Shown piece by piece: positions 1-9,874 of a DNA stretch of 64,000 nt; within the stretch, counting starts at the first letter, position 1; every line of letters begins with the position of its first letter. Origin of the DNA: Bradyrhizobium sp. Gha (GTDB lineage: Bacteria > Pseudomonadota > Alphaproteobacteria > Rhizobiales > Xanthobacteraceae); the NCBI RefSeq assembly GCF_900113735.1, contig NZ_FOQM01000020.1, forward strand, positions 1 through 64,000, given 5' to 3'. The notes below the pieces were generated by a model, which was not told the DNA's origin, ran no database searches, and saw nothing but the letters and a program-made list of their open reading frames with translations. A program made the position numbers and the translations under genes.

Positions 1-291
1 CTGCGCGAAGGCGACATCGTCATTCTCGACAATCTCGGAAGCCACAAGTCGAAAGCTGTCAGGCAAATGATCCAAGCTGCTGGCGCCAGGCTCTGGTACC
101 TGCCGCCATACTCGCCCGACCTCAACCCGATCGAACAGGCATTCTCCAAGATCAAACACTGGATGCGGCAAGCTCAGAAGCGCACCATCGAGGACACTTG
201 GCGCCACATCGGTCACCTCATCCAGGGCATCCAGCCTCGCGAATGCGCCAACTACTTCGCCAACGCAGGTTATGCTTCCGTCAAAATGTGA
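1..291 (+). CDS. IS630-family transposase, C-terminal part (5' end outside window)
   Basis: The reading frame is open from the first base and ends at TGA 289-291, giving 96 residues of the C-terminal half of a DDE transposase. It contains ILDNLGSH, the beta-strand carrying the second catalytic Asp, and YLPPYSPDLNPIEQAFSKIK, the hallmark IS630/Tc1-type motif with the final catalytic Glu. IS630 transposases cut and paste DNA into TA dinucleotides. Only the end of the protein is visible, so whether the element is complete cannot be judged. It points toward gpmA and stops 6 bp before that gene's stop codon. Confidence 0.9.
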   Translation: MREGDIVILDNLGSHKSKAVRQMIQAAGARLWYLPPYSPDLNPIEQAFSKIKHWMRQAQKRTIEDTWRHIGHLIQGIQPRECANYFANAGYASVKM

Positions 292-300
292 AACGCTCTA
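1..300 (+). mobile_element. Right-hand end of an IS630-like insertion sequence
   Basis: The transposase remnant is followed by only eight bases before a TA dinucleotide at 299-300, the target type used by IS630 elements. That TA forms part of the gpmA stop codon. The left end, the terminal inverted repeats and the duplicated TA on the other side lie outside the window. The exact boundary is therefore inferred. Confidence 0.6.
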
Positions 301-921
301 GCTCGCCAGATCCAGCTTCGAGGCCACGGTCGAATCCGCGTTGAGCCGGTAGATGATTGGCACGCCCGTCGCGAGCTCGCGCTTCAGGATGCCTTCGGGC
401 GACAGCTTCTCCAACACCATGATCAGCGCACGCAGCGAATTGCCGTGGGCGGCGACCAGGGTGCGCTTGCCGTTGAGCACGCCGGGCAGGATTTCCTGCA
501 CGTAATAAGGCAGCGCGCGGGCCAGCGTGTCCTTCAGGCTTTCACCGCCGGGCGGCGGCACGTCATACGAGCGGCGCCAGATCAGCACTTGCTCCTCGCC
601 CCATTTCTTGCGGGCGTCGTCCTTGTTGAGGCCGGAGAGATCGCCGTAGTCGCGCTCGTTCAGCGCGAGGTTCTTCGAGGTCGGCAGCCCGGTCTGGCCG
701 AGCTCGCCGAGAATGAGATCGAGCGTGTGCTGCGCGCGCGTCAGCACCGAGGTGTAGGCGACGTCGAACACGAGGCCCTCGGCCTTCAGCTTGCGGCCGG
801 CTTCGGTTGCTTCCTTGACGCCGAGCTCGGTGAGATCAGGATCCTTCCAGCCGGTGAACAGGTTCTTCAGATTCCATTCGCTCTGGCCGTGCCGCACCAG
901 CACGAGAAGACGTTCGCTCAT
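298..921 (-). CDS. gpmA: 2,3-bisphosphoglycerate-dependent phosphoglycerate mutase
   Basis: A 207-residue cytoplasmic glycolytic enzyme that interconverts 3- and 2-phosphoglycerate through a phosphohistidine. The N-terminal LVRHGQSEWN places the phospho-acceptor His at residue 11. ERDYGDLSG and the later AAHGNSLRAL (second catalytic His) complete the histidine-phosphatase signature. A longer in-frame extension to 1005 exists, but MSERLLVLVRHG at 921 is the family start. dapB ends 25 bp upstream on the same strand, so the two are probably cotranscribed. The stop codon TAG (298-300) coincides with the inferred IS630 insertion point, but the length is normal for alphaproteobacterial GpmA, so the enzyme appears intact. 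Confidence 0.95.
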   Translation of the reverse strand: MSERLLVLVRHGQSEWNLKNLFTGWKDPDLTELGVKEATEAGRKLKAEGLVFDVAYTSVLTRAQHTLDLILGELGQTGLPTSKNLALNERDYGDLSGLNKDDARKKWGEEQVLIWRRSYDVPPPGGESLKDTLARALPYYVQEILPGVLNGKRTLVAAHGNSLRALIMVLEKLSPEGILKRELATGVPIIYRLNADSTVASKLDLAS

Positions 922-946
922 TGACTGCTTTCCGTTCAGGTTATCG

Positions 947-1765
947 TTAGATGTCCGCGAGGCCGAGCACGTCGGCCATGGAGTAGTGCCCCGGCTTCTT
1001 GCCATGCGCCCACAGCGCCGCCTTCAGCGCGCCGTGCGCGAACAGAATGCGGTCTTCGGCGAGATGGGACAGAGTCAGCCGCTCGAACGGGCCGAGGAAG
1101 GTGACACTGTGCTCGCCGGCGACGGTGCCGCCGCGCAACGAGGCAAAACCGATGGCCCCGGGCTTGCGCGCGCCGGTGATGCCGTCGCGGCCGCGTTCGG
1201 AATGCGCTTCGTCGAGCGGGATGCCGCGACCGGCGGCTGCCGCCTGGCCCAACATCAGCGCGGTGCCGGAGGGCGCATCGACCTTCATGCGGTGATGGGA
1301 TTCGACGATCTCGATGTCGAAGCTCTCGTCGAGCGCCTTGGCGACGCGCTTGACCACGGCGGCGAGGAGATTGACCCCCAGGCTCATATTGCCCGACTGC
1401 ACCACGACCGCGCGGTTGGTGACGCTCTTGATCACGGCATTGTCCGAGGCCGAAAGCCCGGTGGTGCCGACGACGTGGACCAGCCCGCGCTCGGCCGCGA
1501 TCGCGACATTGGCGATGGTTGCGGCCGGCACGGTGAAATCCAGGATGCCGTCGGCGTTCTTGGACATCGCCCAGAGGTCGGCTGACAATCTGATGCCGTT
1601 TTCAGGCAGACCCGCAAGCACGCCGGCATCCTTGCCCAAGAGCTCCGAGCCCGGCGCCTCCAGCGCGCCAGCCAGCACCGCGCCTTTGCTGTCGGCAATC
1701 GCCCGCACCAGGGCGCGGCCCATCCGGCCCCCGGCTCCAGCAACAATCAAGCGCATGTCTGACAT
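947..1765 (-). CDS. dapB: 4-hydroxy-tetrahydrodipicolinate reductase
   Basis: A 272-residue cytoplasmic enzyme of the diaminopimelate/lysine pathway that reduces hydroxy-tetrahydrodipicolinate with NAD(P)H. The N-terminal Rossmann motif GAGGRMGR is at residues 10-17. The substrate-binding signature ESHHRMKVDAPSGTA lies in the second half. Length is typical. The start could be residue 1 or the internal Met 4. It precedes gpmA on the minus strand with a 25-bp gap, while a palindromic repeat separates it from the DUF1330 gene upstream. Confidence 0.96.
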   Translation of the reverse strand: MSDMRLIVAGAGGRMGRALVRAIADSKGAVLAGALEAPGSELLGKDAGVLAGLPENGIRLSADLWAMSKNADGILDFTVPAATIANVAIAAERGLVHVVGTTGLSASDNAVIKSVTNRAVVVQSGNMSLGVNLLAAVVKRVAKALDESFDIEIVESHHRMKVDAPSGTALMLGQAAAAGRGIPLDEAHSERGRDGITGARKPGAIGFASLRGGTVAGEHSVTFLGPFERLTLSHLAEDRILFAHGALKAALWAHGKKPGHYSMADVLGLADI

Positions 1766-1847
1766 GGTGTGATCCTCTCAGCGCCGTTGTAGCGGCGGGA
1801 TGCAGTTCCGGCAACCGAGGGGATCGGGGGCGTGTCGCCACGTTCAC

Positions 1848-1923
1848 CGTCATTCCGGGGGCTCGCAGACCCGAACCCGGAATCTCGAGATTCCGGGTTC
1901 GCCTTCGGCGCCCCGGAATGACA
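1848..1923. repeat. REP-like palindromic repeat (CATTCCGGGG family)
   Basis: The ends CGTCATTCCGGGG and CCCCGGAATGACAG are inverted, and an inner palindrome CCCGGAATCTCGAGATTCCGGG sits between them. The element lies between dapB and the DUF1330 gene. Related sequences occur at 9763-9863 and 63230-63272. Confidence 0.85.
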
Positions 1924-1930
1924 GTGTGTT

Positions 1931-2242
1931 TCAGCCGTCCTGCGGCTGCGGGCCCTCATAGCCCTCGATGATGATGAGGTCGGCGATCGAGTGTGGCTGG
2001 CGCACCTTGATATTAGCCTGGTATTCCGGCGAGTTGTAGCAGGCGATCGCGGTCTGGTAGTCCGGGAATTCGATCACGACGTTGCGGGTGCGGCTGGCGC
2101 CCTCGACTGTGGTGAACTTGCCGGCGCGGACGACGAAGCGACCGCCCCATTTCTTGAAGATGGGACCATTGGCGACGGCATAGGGCTTGTAGCCCTCGTC
2201 ATTGTTCACATCGACGCGCCCGATCCAGTAGCCTTTTGCCAT
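1931..2242 (-). CDS. DUF1330 domain protein
   Basis: A 103-residue soluble protein with the dimeric alpha/beta-barrel-like DUF1330 fold: MAKGYWIGRVDV at the start, NGPIFKKWGGRF in the middle, and VVIEFPDYQTAIACYNSPEY near the end. The family has no assigned reaction. It lies 22 bp downstream of pyrF on the same strand, so it is probably in the pyrF transcript. No signal peptide or membrane segment is visible. Confidence 0.85.
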   Translation of the reverse strand: MAKGYWIGRVDVNNDEGYKPYAVANGPIFKKWGGRFVVRAGKFTTVEGASRTRNVVIEFPDYQTAIACYNSPEYQANIKVRQPHSIADLIIIEGYEGPQPQDG

Positions 2243-2264
2243 TGTTCTTCTCCTTGGTTGTTAT

Positions 2265-2975
2265 TCAGCCGAGCGCTTGCGCGATTTCACTTTGGATGGC
2301 TTCAGCGACCGCCTTCGGATCGGCGGCTTCCACCACCGGCCGGCCGACGACGAGATAATCCGCGCCCGCGGCAATTGCACGGCCCGGCGTCATGATGCGC
2401 TTCTGGTCTCCGGCCGCCGATCCAGCCGGACGAATGCCTGGCGTGACGAGATGCATCTTGTGGCCGACGATCCTGCGCAAGGCTCCCGCCTCCTCGGGCG
2501 ACGATACCAGCCCATCGATGCCGAGCGCCTGTGCCTGCCCCGCGCGCGCTTCGACGAGCTCGGAGACGCCGAGCGGGAAACCGGCCGCGTGCAGATCGTC
2601 CTGATTGTACGAGGTCAGCACCGTGACGGCGAGAAGCTTCAGCTTCGAGGAGCCGCGGCCCTCGACGGCGCCCTTCATGGTCTGCGGATAAGCATGCACG
2701 GTGAGGAAGGTTGCGCCCAGCCTGGTGATGCTCTCGACGCCTTGCGCCACGGTGTTGCCGATGTCGTGCAGCTTGAGATCGAGGAAGACCTTCTTGCCCT
2801 CGTCGGCAAGCCTGGCGACCAGCGGCAAGCCGCCGGCATAAGCGAGCCGATAGCCGATCTTGTAGAAGGTGACGCTGTCGCCGAGCCCAGCGATCATCGC
2901 CTCCGCGGCATCGACGCTGGGCAGATCGAGCGCGACGATCAGACGGTCCTTCGGAGCGATTTCGGCTGGCGTCAT
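2265..2975 (-). CDS. pyrF: Orotidine 5'-phosphate decarboxylase
   Basis: A 236-residue cytoplasmic TIM-barrel enzyme that converts OMP to UMP, the last step of de novo pyrimidine synthesis. The catalytic tetrad motif is clear in FLDLKLHDIGNTV, and the phosphate-binding TPGIRP and VVGRPV segments are near the C-terminus. The start MTPAEIAPKDRLIVALDLPS matches the family. It follows the FMN reductase gene by 6 bp and precedes DUF1330 in one minus-strand run. Confidence 0.97.
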   Translation of the reverse strand: MTPAEIAPKDRLIVALDLPSVDAAEAMIAGLGDSVTFYKIGYRLAYAGGLPLVARLADEGKKVFLDLKLHDIGNTVAQGVESITRLGATFLTVHAYPQTMKGAVEGRGSSKLKLLAVTVLTSYNQDDLHAAGFPLGVSELVEARAGQAQALGIDGLVSSPEEAGALRRIVGHKMHLVTPGIRPAGSAAGDQKRIMTPGRAIAAGADYLVVGRPVVEAADPKAVAEAIQSEIAQALG

Positions 2976-2981
2976 GTCACC

Positions 2982-3560
2982 TCACATCATGCGTTGGGAA
3001 ATGTCGATCAACTGCCGCACCATCTCCTTCAGCCCGTCGCTGTCGGTCTGGCTCTTGAGCCTGTCCATATCGTCGTAGGCCTGGTCGGCAAAGGCGAGCG
3101 TGAATTGGCTGGCGATCACATTGGCCTGGCAGGACGTCAGGATCAGCCGCAATGCCTGAAGCGCACGGGCGGCACCCAACCGGCTCTGCGACGCACCGGC
3201 GAGTGCGAAGGCGCGGTTGCGGAAGACATCGCCGCGTGCCTCGTGCAGATCGTGCACGCGGCTCACCCAGTCGATCGCGTTCTTCAGCAGCGGCGGCACC
3301 GAGGCGTTGTATTCGGGCGAGACGATCAGCACGCCATGATGCGCGCCGATCATGCGCTTGAGATTGATGGCGTGCTTCGGGATGCCTGACTTGGCCTGGA
3401 GATCGCCGTCATAGATCGGCAGCGGAAAATCGGCCAGCGAGATGCGGGTGATGTCGACACCGGCCTGGGCGAACTCATAGGCAGCGACCGCCGCCAGCTT
3501 CGCATTGTGCGAGCCGGTGCGCAGCGAGCCGGGAATGACCAGGATTTTCGGTGCGGACAT
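2982..3560 (-). CDS. NADPH-dependent FMN reductase / flavodoxin-like quinone reductase
   Basis: A 192-residue protein of the NADPH-dependent FMN reductase family, which reduces flavins, quinones or azo compounds. The flavin phosphate loop is in PGSLRTGSHNAK (residues 10-21). The second flavin-contact motif is SPEYNASVPPLLKNAIDW. It is cytoplasmic with no signal. It starts an apparent run with pyrF (6 bp apart) and lies 57 bp beyond the pmtA stop. The physiological substrate is not evident from sequence. Confidence 0.88.
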   Translation of the reverse strand: MSAPKILVIPGSLRTGSHNAKLAAVAAYEFAQAGVDITRISLADFPLPIYDGDLQAKSGIPKHAINLKRMIGAHHGVLIVSPEYNASVPPLLKNAIDWVSRVHDLHEARGDVFRNRAFALAGASQSRLGAARALQALRLILTSCQANVIASQFTLAFADQAYDDMDRLKSQTDSDGLKEMVRQLIDISQRMM

Positions 3561-3617
3561 CCGCTTCCATACGTTCGGCGAAACAAGCCCGCCGCGCAGA
3601 GAAGAAAGCCGGCGGAA

Positions 3618-4217
3618 TTAGTCCTTGCGATACACCCAGACGCGGGCCGGCGGAAGGTTCATCCAGATCCGTTCCGAGGCCTCTGTGGACACGCCGGGCA
3701 GCGATTTCGGGATCGGCGGCACCACCGCATAGGTGAACTGGACGAACGGCGCGCCGGGCGCCAGCGCCAGGAAGGAATCGCGAATGAGCCGCAGCCGGGT
3801 CAGCATCGGCTTCGTGACCAGCGGCAGGCCGGAGACAACGGCGGAGGCCGGCGCGCTCAGGACGTTCCAGAGCGTGTCGCGCAGGCGATAGGCGTCGCCC
3901 TGCACCACAGTCGCCTGCGGATAGCGGTCGCGCAGCAGCGCGCAGAAGCCGGGATTGTATTCGACGAGCACCAGACGCTTCTGGTCGACGCCGCGCTCGA
4001 TCAGGGCCGAGGTGATGGCGCCGGTGCCGGGCCCAAGCTCGACCACCGGAGCGTCGGAATCGACATCGACATAATGAGCCATGGTCCGGGCCAGCAGCTT
4101 GCCCGACGGCATCACCGCGCCCATGTGGAGGGGCTTTTCGATCCACGATCTGAGAAAGCGCACCTCGTCATCTAGACGGGGCTTCTTCAACGCACGCGCG
4201 GACGATGGCAATGGCAT
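3618..4217 (-). CDS. pmtA: Phospholipid N-methyltransferase (PmtA type)
   Basis: A 199-residue SAM-dependent methyltransferase with motif I VVELGPGTGAIT and an N-terminal basic region (RALKKPRLDDEVRFLRSWIEKP). This matches the rhizobial PmtA family that methylates phosphatidylethanolamine toward phosphatidylcholine at the membrane. Location next to dnaJ is also seen in other Bradyrhizobium genomes, from memory. The family also contains paralogues of lower activity and rRNA-methylase-like relatives, so enzymatic identity is likely but not certain. Confidence 0.8.
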   Translation of the reverse strand: MPLPSSARALKKPRLDDEVRFLRSWIEKPLHMGAVMPSGKLLARTMAHYVDVDSDAPVVELGPGTGAITSALIERGVDQKRLVLVEYNPGFCALLRDRYPQATVVQGDAYRLRDTLWNVLSAPASAVVSGLPLVTKPMLTRLRLIRDSFLALAPGAPFVQFTYAVVPPIPKSLPGVSTEASERIWMNLPPARVWVYRKD

Positions 4218-4305
4218 GTCAGGACCGGACGGGACCGCGTGACAGCGGCGTGTCAGAAAAAGGTCATAAAGACGTATAGGCCGAAGCCGATACGGTCAAG
4301 CCGGC

Positions 4306-5442
4306 TCAGTTCGCTCGATTACCGAAGAAATCCTTGACCTTGGTGAAGAAGCCCTCGGATTCCGGCTGGGTGTTGCCGGAGGAGAGCTTTTCGAACTCGG
4401 CCAGCAATTCCTGCTGCTTCTTGGTGAGGTTCTGGGGGGTCTCGACCACGACCTGAACGTACATGTCGCCCATCTGGCGCGAGCGCAGCACCGGCATCCC
4501 TTTTGATGCGATGCGGAATCGGCGAGCGGATTGGGTTCCGGCAGGCACCTTCACTTTGGCCTTGGCCTGATCGATGGTCGGCACCTCGAATTCGCCGCCG
4601 AGCGCCGCTGTCACCATCGAGATCGGAACCCGGCAATGCAGATCGGCGCCGTCGCGCTGGAAGAACTGGTGCTGGGCCAGCGACAGGAAGATGTAGAGAT
4701 CGCCGGGCGGGCCGCCGCGGACGCCGGCTTCGCCTTCCCCGGCGAGCCTGATCCTGGTGCCGTCCTCGACGCCTTGCGGGATATTGACCGACAGCGTGCG
4801 CTCGCGGGTGACGCGGCCCTGGCCCGAGCAGGTCGGGCAGGCGTCCTCGATCATCTGGCCGCGGCCTTGGCAGCCGGGGCAGGTGCGTTCGAGGGTGAAG
4901 AATCCTTGCGACTGCCGCACGCGGCCGGCGCCGCCGCAGGTCGAGCAGGACTTGGGCTTGGTGCCGGCCTTGGCGCCGATGCCCGAGCAGGCCTCGCAGG
5001 TGACCGAGACCGGAATCTCGATCTGCGCGGTCTTGCCGCTGAAGGCTTCCTCGAGGGTGATTTCCATGTTGTAGCGCAGGTCGGCGCCACGCTCGCGACC
5101 GCCGCGGCCACGCTGGCCGGCCATGCCAAACAGATCTTCGAAAATATCGGAGAAGGAGGAGGCGAAGCCCGCACCGAAGCCGGCGCCACCGCCGCCGGGA
5201 CCGCCCTGCTCGAACGCGGCATGGCCGAAGCGGTCATAGGCCGCGCGCTTGTCCTTGTCCTTGAGGACCTCGTAGGCCTCGTTGATCTCCTTGAACTTGA
5301 CCTCGCTGGTCTCGTCCCCGGGATTGCGGTCCGGATGAAACTTCATCGCCAGCTTGCGGAACGACGATTTCAGCTTGCTCTCGTCGGCCGTGCGTTCGAC
5401 TTCGAGGGTTTCGTAGTAGCAGCGCTTGGTGGACGTGGACAT
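4306..5442 (-). CDS. dnaJ: Molecular chaperone DnaJ (Hsp40)
   Basis: A 378-residue type I J-protein that stimulates DnaK ATPase and delivers substrates. The J domain has HPD at residues 36-38. It is followed by a G/F-rich linker and four zinc-binding repeats CEACSGIG, CSTCGGAG, CPGCQGRG and CPTCSGQG, then the substrate-binding C-terminal region. The start at 5442 (MSTSTKRCYYETLEVE) is preferred over an upstream in-frame extension to 5592, because homologues begin there. It lies 246 bp downstream of dnaK on the same strand. Confidence 0.97.
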   Translation of the reverse strand: MSTSTKRCYYETLEVERTADESKLKSSFRKLAMKFHPDRNPGDETSEVKFKEINEAYEVLKDKDKRAAYDRFGHAAFEQGGPGGGGAGFGAGFASSFSDIFEDLFGMAGQRGRGGRERGADLRYNMEITLEEAFSGKTAQIEIPVSVTCEACSGIGAKAGTKPKSCSTCGGAGRVRQSQGFFTLERTCPGCQGRGQMIEDACPTCSGQGRVTRERTLSVNIPQGVEDGTRIRLAGEGEAGVRGGPPGDLYIFLSLAQHQFFQRDGADLHCRVPISMVTAALGGEFEVPTIDQAKAKVKVPAGTQSARRFRIASKGMPVLRSRQMGDMYVQVVVETPQNLTKKQQELLAEFEKLSSGNTQPESEGFFTKVKDFFGNRAN

Positions 5443-5615
5443 GTCTGACTCAGGTCTATCCGATCGCGATTCAAGTCGGAGCGAAACAACGTCGCCACGC
5501 GACGATATGGGCGGCCTTCCGCGTCGTGGCAGCGGAGTGCATGGGAGCGTTGAGCATAAATGCCGGGAATTGATTGATCGTAGCGGGCGCATCGCCCGTC
5601 TGTCCCGACACGAAA

Positions 5616-5638
5616 GCCTCCCCCCTCAGGGGGGAGGC
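5616..5638. repeat. Perfect GC-rich inverted repeat between dnaK and dnaJ
   Basis: GCCTCCCCCC-TCA-GGGGGGAGGC has 10-bp arms and a 3-base loop. It resembles the cores of the C/G-rich palindromic repeats elsewhere in the window. It could also stabilise or attenuate the dnaKJ transcript. No T-run follows on the minus strand. Confidence 0.7.
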
Positions 5639-5688
5639 CGACGAAGCGTGTGGGGTCCAAGCCGTCCGCATCATACCCTCTCGGGGCT

Positions 5689-7590
<1,902 letters not shown>

Positions 7591-7987
7591 GGTCCTGATA
7601 TCCTTCTTTTTGCGGCAGGTTGGCTGGGCCCAGAAGGCACCCGAACCGAAACCCCCTAAGATCAAACATTCGCGATATTGCGATGGTTGAGGCTCATATA
7701 GGAGGGGGGCAGGAGCCCGCAAGGACCGAACGCAAGTTTGGACCGTGAAAACATCGGGTTTTGGAAGATCATATCCGGGCTTCACCGCCCTTGCAGGTGA
7801 GGATTTGTTAACAGGTTCAGCCCCCGGGCCGTCCCCGCTGCCGTGATCGGCCCGGCCCTGTTGCCGGCGCACCAAACCCGCTAAAAGGCGGACCGGCCGG
7901 GCAGCCTCGTCACGGGGCTGCTTCGCGCGACAAAGCGGCCAATGGCCGACCATCGTACGGCCTCAATATGAACCAATCAGAGTGCCC
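7591..7987. other. Divergent intergenic region dnaK / exported protein
   Basis: This 397-bp gap separates the divergent dnaK and 7988 genes. The dnaK side holds the heat-shock promoter at 7693-7723. I see no gene and no RNA in the rest. The long minus-strand open frame across the region is a non-coding extension of dnaK. Confidence 0.7.
7693..7723 (-). promoter_or_regulatory. Sigma-32 (RpoH)-type promoter of dnaK
   Basis: On the minus strand CTTG is followed after 17 bases by CCTATATGAG. This fits the alphaproteobacterial heat-shock pattern CTTG-N17/18-CYTATNTNNG. It ends about 100 bp upstream of the dnaK ATG. No CIRCE repeat is visible here. Confidence 0.75.
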
Positions 7988-8926
7988 ATGAAGCTGATCC
8001 GCCCCCTCGCCGCGCTCGCCCTTCTCGTTGTCTCCGCGCTTCCGGCGCTTGCTGCCGACGCCGTGTATCCGCCGGGTCTGCGTCTCGGCATGGTGCCGCT
8101 GGTCGGGCTGAGCAAGGCCAAGACCTTCCCGGGCTTCGAGAACGAGGACGGCAGCGTCAAAGTGCTGGTCACCGAACTGCCGCCGGCGGCCTATAACGAG
8201 GTCGCAACGGCCTTCAACGCCAATCCGGCCGGCGCCAACGGCGTCAAGCCGGAGAAGATCGAGACATCAGCGGGGCTTGCCTATTTTACCACCGAGAGCG
8301 GCAAGGCCGGGGACACGCTGGTGAAGCGCTATTCGATGATCGTGCCGGGCACTGGCTTCTCCGGCTATGTCGCGGTGCAGGTCCCGGAGAACGCCACGAA
8401 GATCTATACCGACGAGGCGGTGCGGCAGATGTTTGCGACCGCCACCCTGCGCAAGGAGGTGTCGGCTGACGAGCAGCTCGGACTGATGCCGTTCAAGATC
8501 ACCGATCTCGCCGGCTTCAAGGACATCCGCACGCTGGTGCCGGGCTCGAGCATCATCCTGGCCGACGGTAGCGAGAGCGCGGGCTATGAAGCGAAGCCGT
8601 TCATGATCCTCGGCCTGATCGGCGCCACCCCGCAAGCCGCCGACGACCGCGCCCGCTTCGCCCAGGAGGCCGCGCTCCAGATCCCCGGCCTGCGCGAGTC
8701 CCGCGTCACCATGTCCGAGCCGATCCGCATCAACAGCCAGCCCGGCTTTGAGACCCGGATCGACGGCGTCAGCGGCAAGGACAAGACCCCGGTGACGGTC
8801 GTGCAATGGATCCGGTTCGGCGGCGGCACCTCGCTGCGCATCATCGCCAGCGCTCCGCGCGACCAGTGGTCCGACGCCTTCACCCGCTTCCGCGCCGTGC
8901 GCGACGGCATCCAGCCGAAGGGGTAG
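7988..8926 (+). CDS. Exported protein of unknown function
   Basis: 312 residues with a clear Sec signal peptide (MKLIRPLAALALLVVSALPALAADA, cleavage after ALA). The mature part is soluble and presumably periplasmic. I recognise no domain. A GTG two codons upstream (7982) is an alternative start, but ATG at 7988 gives the better signal peptide. It is divergent from dnaK and followed 100 bp later by the nicotinamidase gene on the same strand. Its length and clean translation support a real gene. Confidence 0.8.
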   Translation: MKLIRPLAALALLVVSALPALAADAVYPPGLRLGMVPLVGLSKAKTFPGFENEDGSVKVLVTELPPAAYNEVATAFNANPAGANGVKPEKIETSAGLAYFTTESGKAGDTLVKRYSMIVPGTGFSGYVAVQVPENATKIYTDEAVRQMFATATLRKEVSADEQLGLMPFKITDLAGFKDIRTLVPGSSIILADGSESAGYEAKPFMILGLIGATPQAADDRARFAQEAALQIPGLRESRVTMSEPIRINSQPGFETRIDGVSGKDKTPVTVVQWIRFGGGTSLRIIASAPRDQWSDAFTRFRAVRDGIQPKG

Positions 8927-9028
8927 CGCCCATCCCCTCACCAGGGCCGGCTGCATTTTCGGGCTTTCGTTTGTACACGAACGGAACTAGGCTTCCCTCC
9001 ACTGGATCAACCTTGAGGGAGGCGGACG

Positions 9029-9751
9029 ATGCTAAATCGACGACAGATATTGGCCGCGCTGGGGACGACCACACTCGCGAGCCTCGCGCCATCGGCACTT
9101 TTCGCAGCAGGCTCGATCAAGCCGGACGATGCATCCGCGCTGCTCGTGATCGACGTGCAGAACTGCTTCCTGCCGGGCGGCAGCCTCGCCGTGAAGGAAG
9201 GCGAGCAGGTCGTGCCTGTGATCAACAAGATGGCCAAAGCATTTTCGAATGTGGTGATGACGCAGGACTGGCACACGCCCGGCCACGTCTCGTTCGCGTC
9301 AGTGCATGCCGGCAAGAAGCCGTTCGAGACCATCGACCTGCCCTATGGCAAGCAGGTGCTGTGGCCCGACCATTGCGTGCAGGGCACCGATGGCGCCGCG
9401 CTGTCGAAAGACCTCTCGATCCCGCAGGCCGAGCTCATCATCCGCAAGGGCTTCCACAAGGATGTCGACAGCTATTCGGCCTTCCTCGAAGCCGACGGCA
9501 AGACAACGACAGGCCTCGCCGCCTATCTGAAGTCCCGCAAGATCAAGCGCGTCTTCGTCGCGGGCCTCGCCACGGACTTCTGCGTCGCCTGGACCGCGCT
9601 CGATGCGCGCAAGGCCGGTTTTGAAGTCTATGTCGTGGAAGACGCCTGCCGCGGCATCGACAATCAGGGCTCGCTCGCGAAGGCCTGGGCCGACATGGCC
9701 AAGGCCGGCGTGAAGCGGATTCAGTCCGCGGATATCGCGGTGAGCGCGTAG
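9029..9751 (+). CDS. pncA: Exported nicotinamidase / isochorismatase-family hydrolase
   Basis: 240 residues. The catalytic triad of nicotinamidases is visible: Asp42 in LLVIDVQNCF, Lys140 in IIRKGF and Cys185 in LATDFCVAW. The metal ligands are Asp80/His82 (TQDWH) and His115 (PDHCVQG). It hydrolyses nicotinamide to nicotinate for NAD salvage. Unusually, an N-terminal signal (LNRRQILAALGTTTLASLAPSALFAA) with a twin arginine precedes the enzyme, suggesting export, possibly by the Tat route. A good ribosome site GAGGGAGG precedes the ATG. Confidence 0.9.
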   Translation: MLNRRQILAALGTTTLASLAPSALFAAGSIKPDDASALLVIDVQNCFLPGGSLAVKEGEQVVPVINKMAKAFSNVVMTQDWHTPGHVSFASVHAGKKPFETIDLPYGKQVLWPDHCVQGTDGAALSKDLSIPQAELIIRKGFHKDVDSYSAFLEADGKTTTGLAAYLKSRKIKRVFVAGLATDFCVAWTALDARKAGFEVYVVEDACRGIDNQGSLAKAWADMAKAGVKRIQSADIAVSA

Positions 9752-9762
9752 GATACTATCGG

Positions 9763-9863
9763 TCGTTCCGGGGCGATGCGAAGCATCGAACCATGGTGCG
9801 CAGTTGCGCACCTGAGAACCTCGAGATTCCGGGATCGGCTCTGCGAGCCGCCCCGGAATGACT
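9763..9863. repeat. REP-like palindromic repeat (CATTCCGGGG family, mosaic)
   Basis: The ends CGTTCCGGGGCG and CGCCCCGGAATGAC are inverted. Internal short palindromes (GATGCGAAGCATC, GGTGCGCAGTTGCGCACC) separate them. It lies between the convergent pncA and grpE genes. Confidence 0.8.
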
Positions 9864-9874
9864 CTCAAGAAAAC

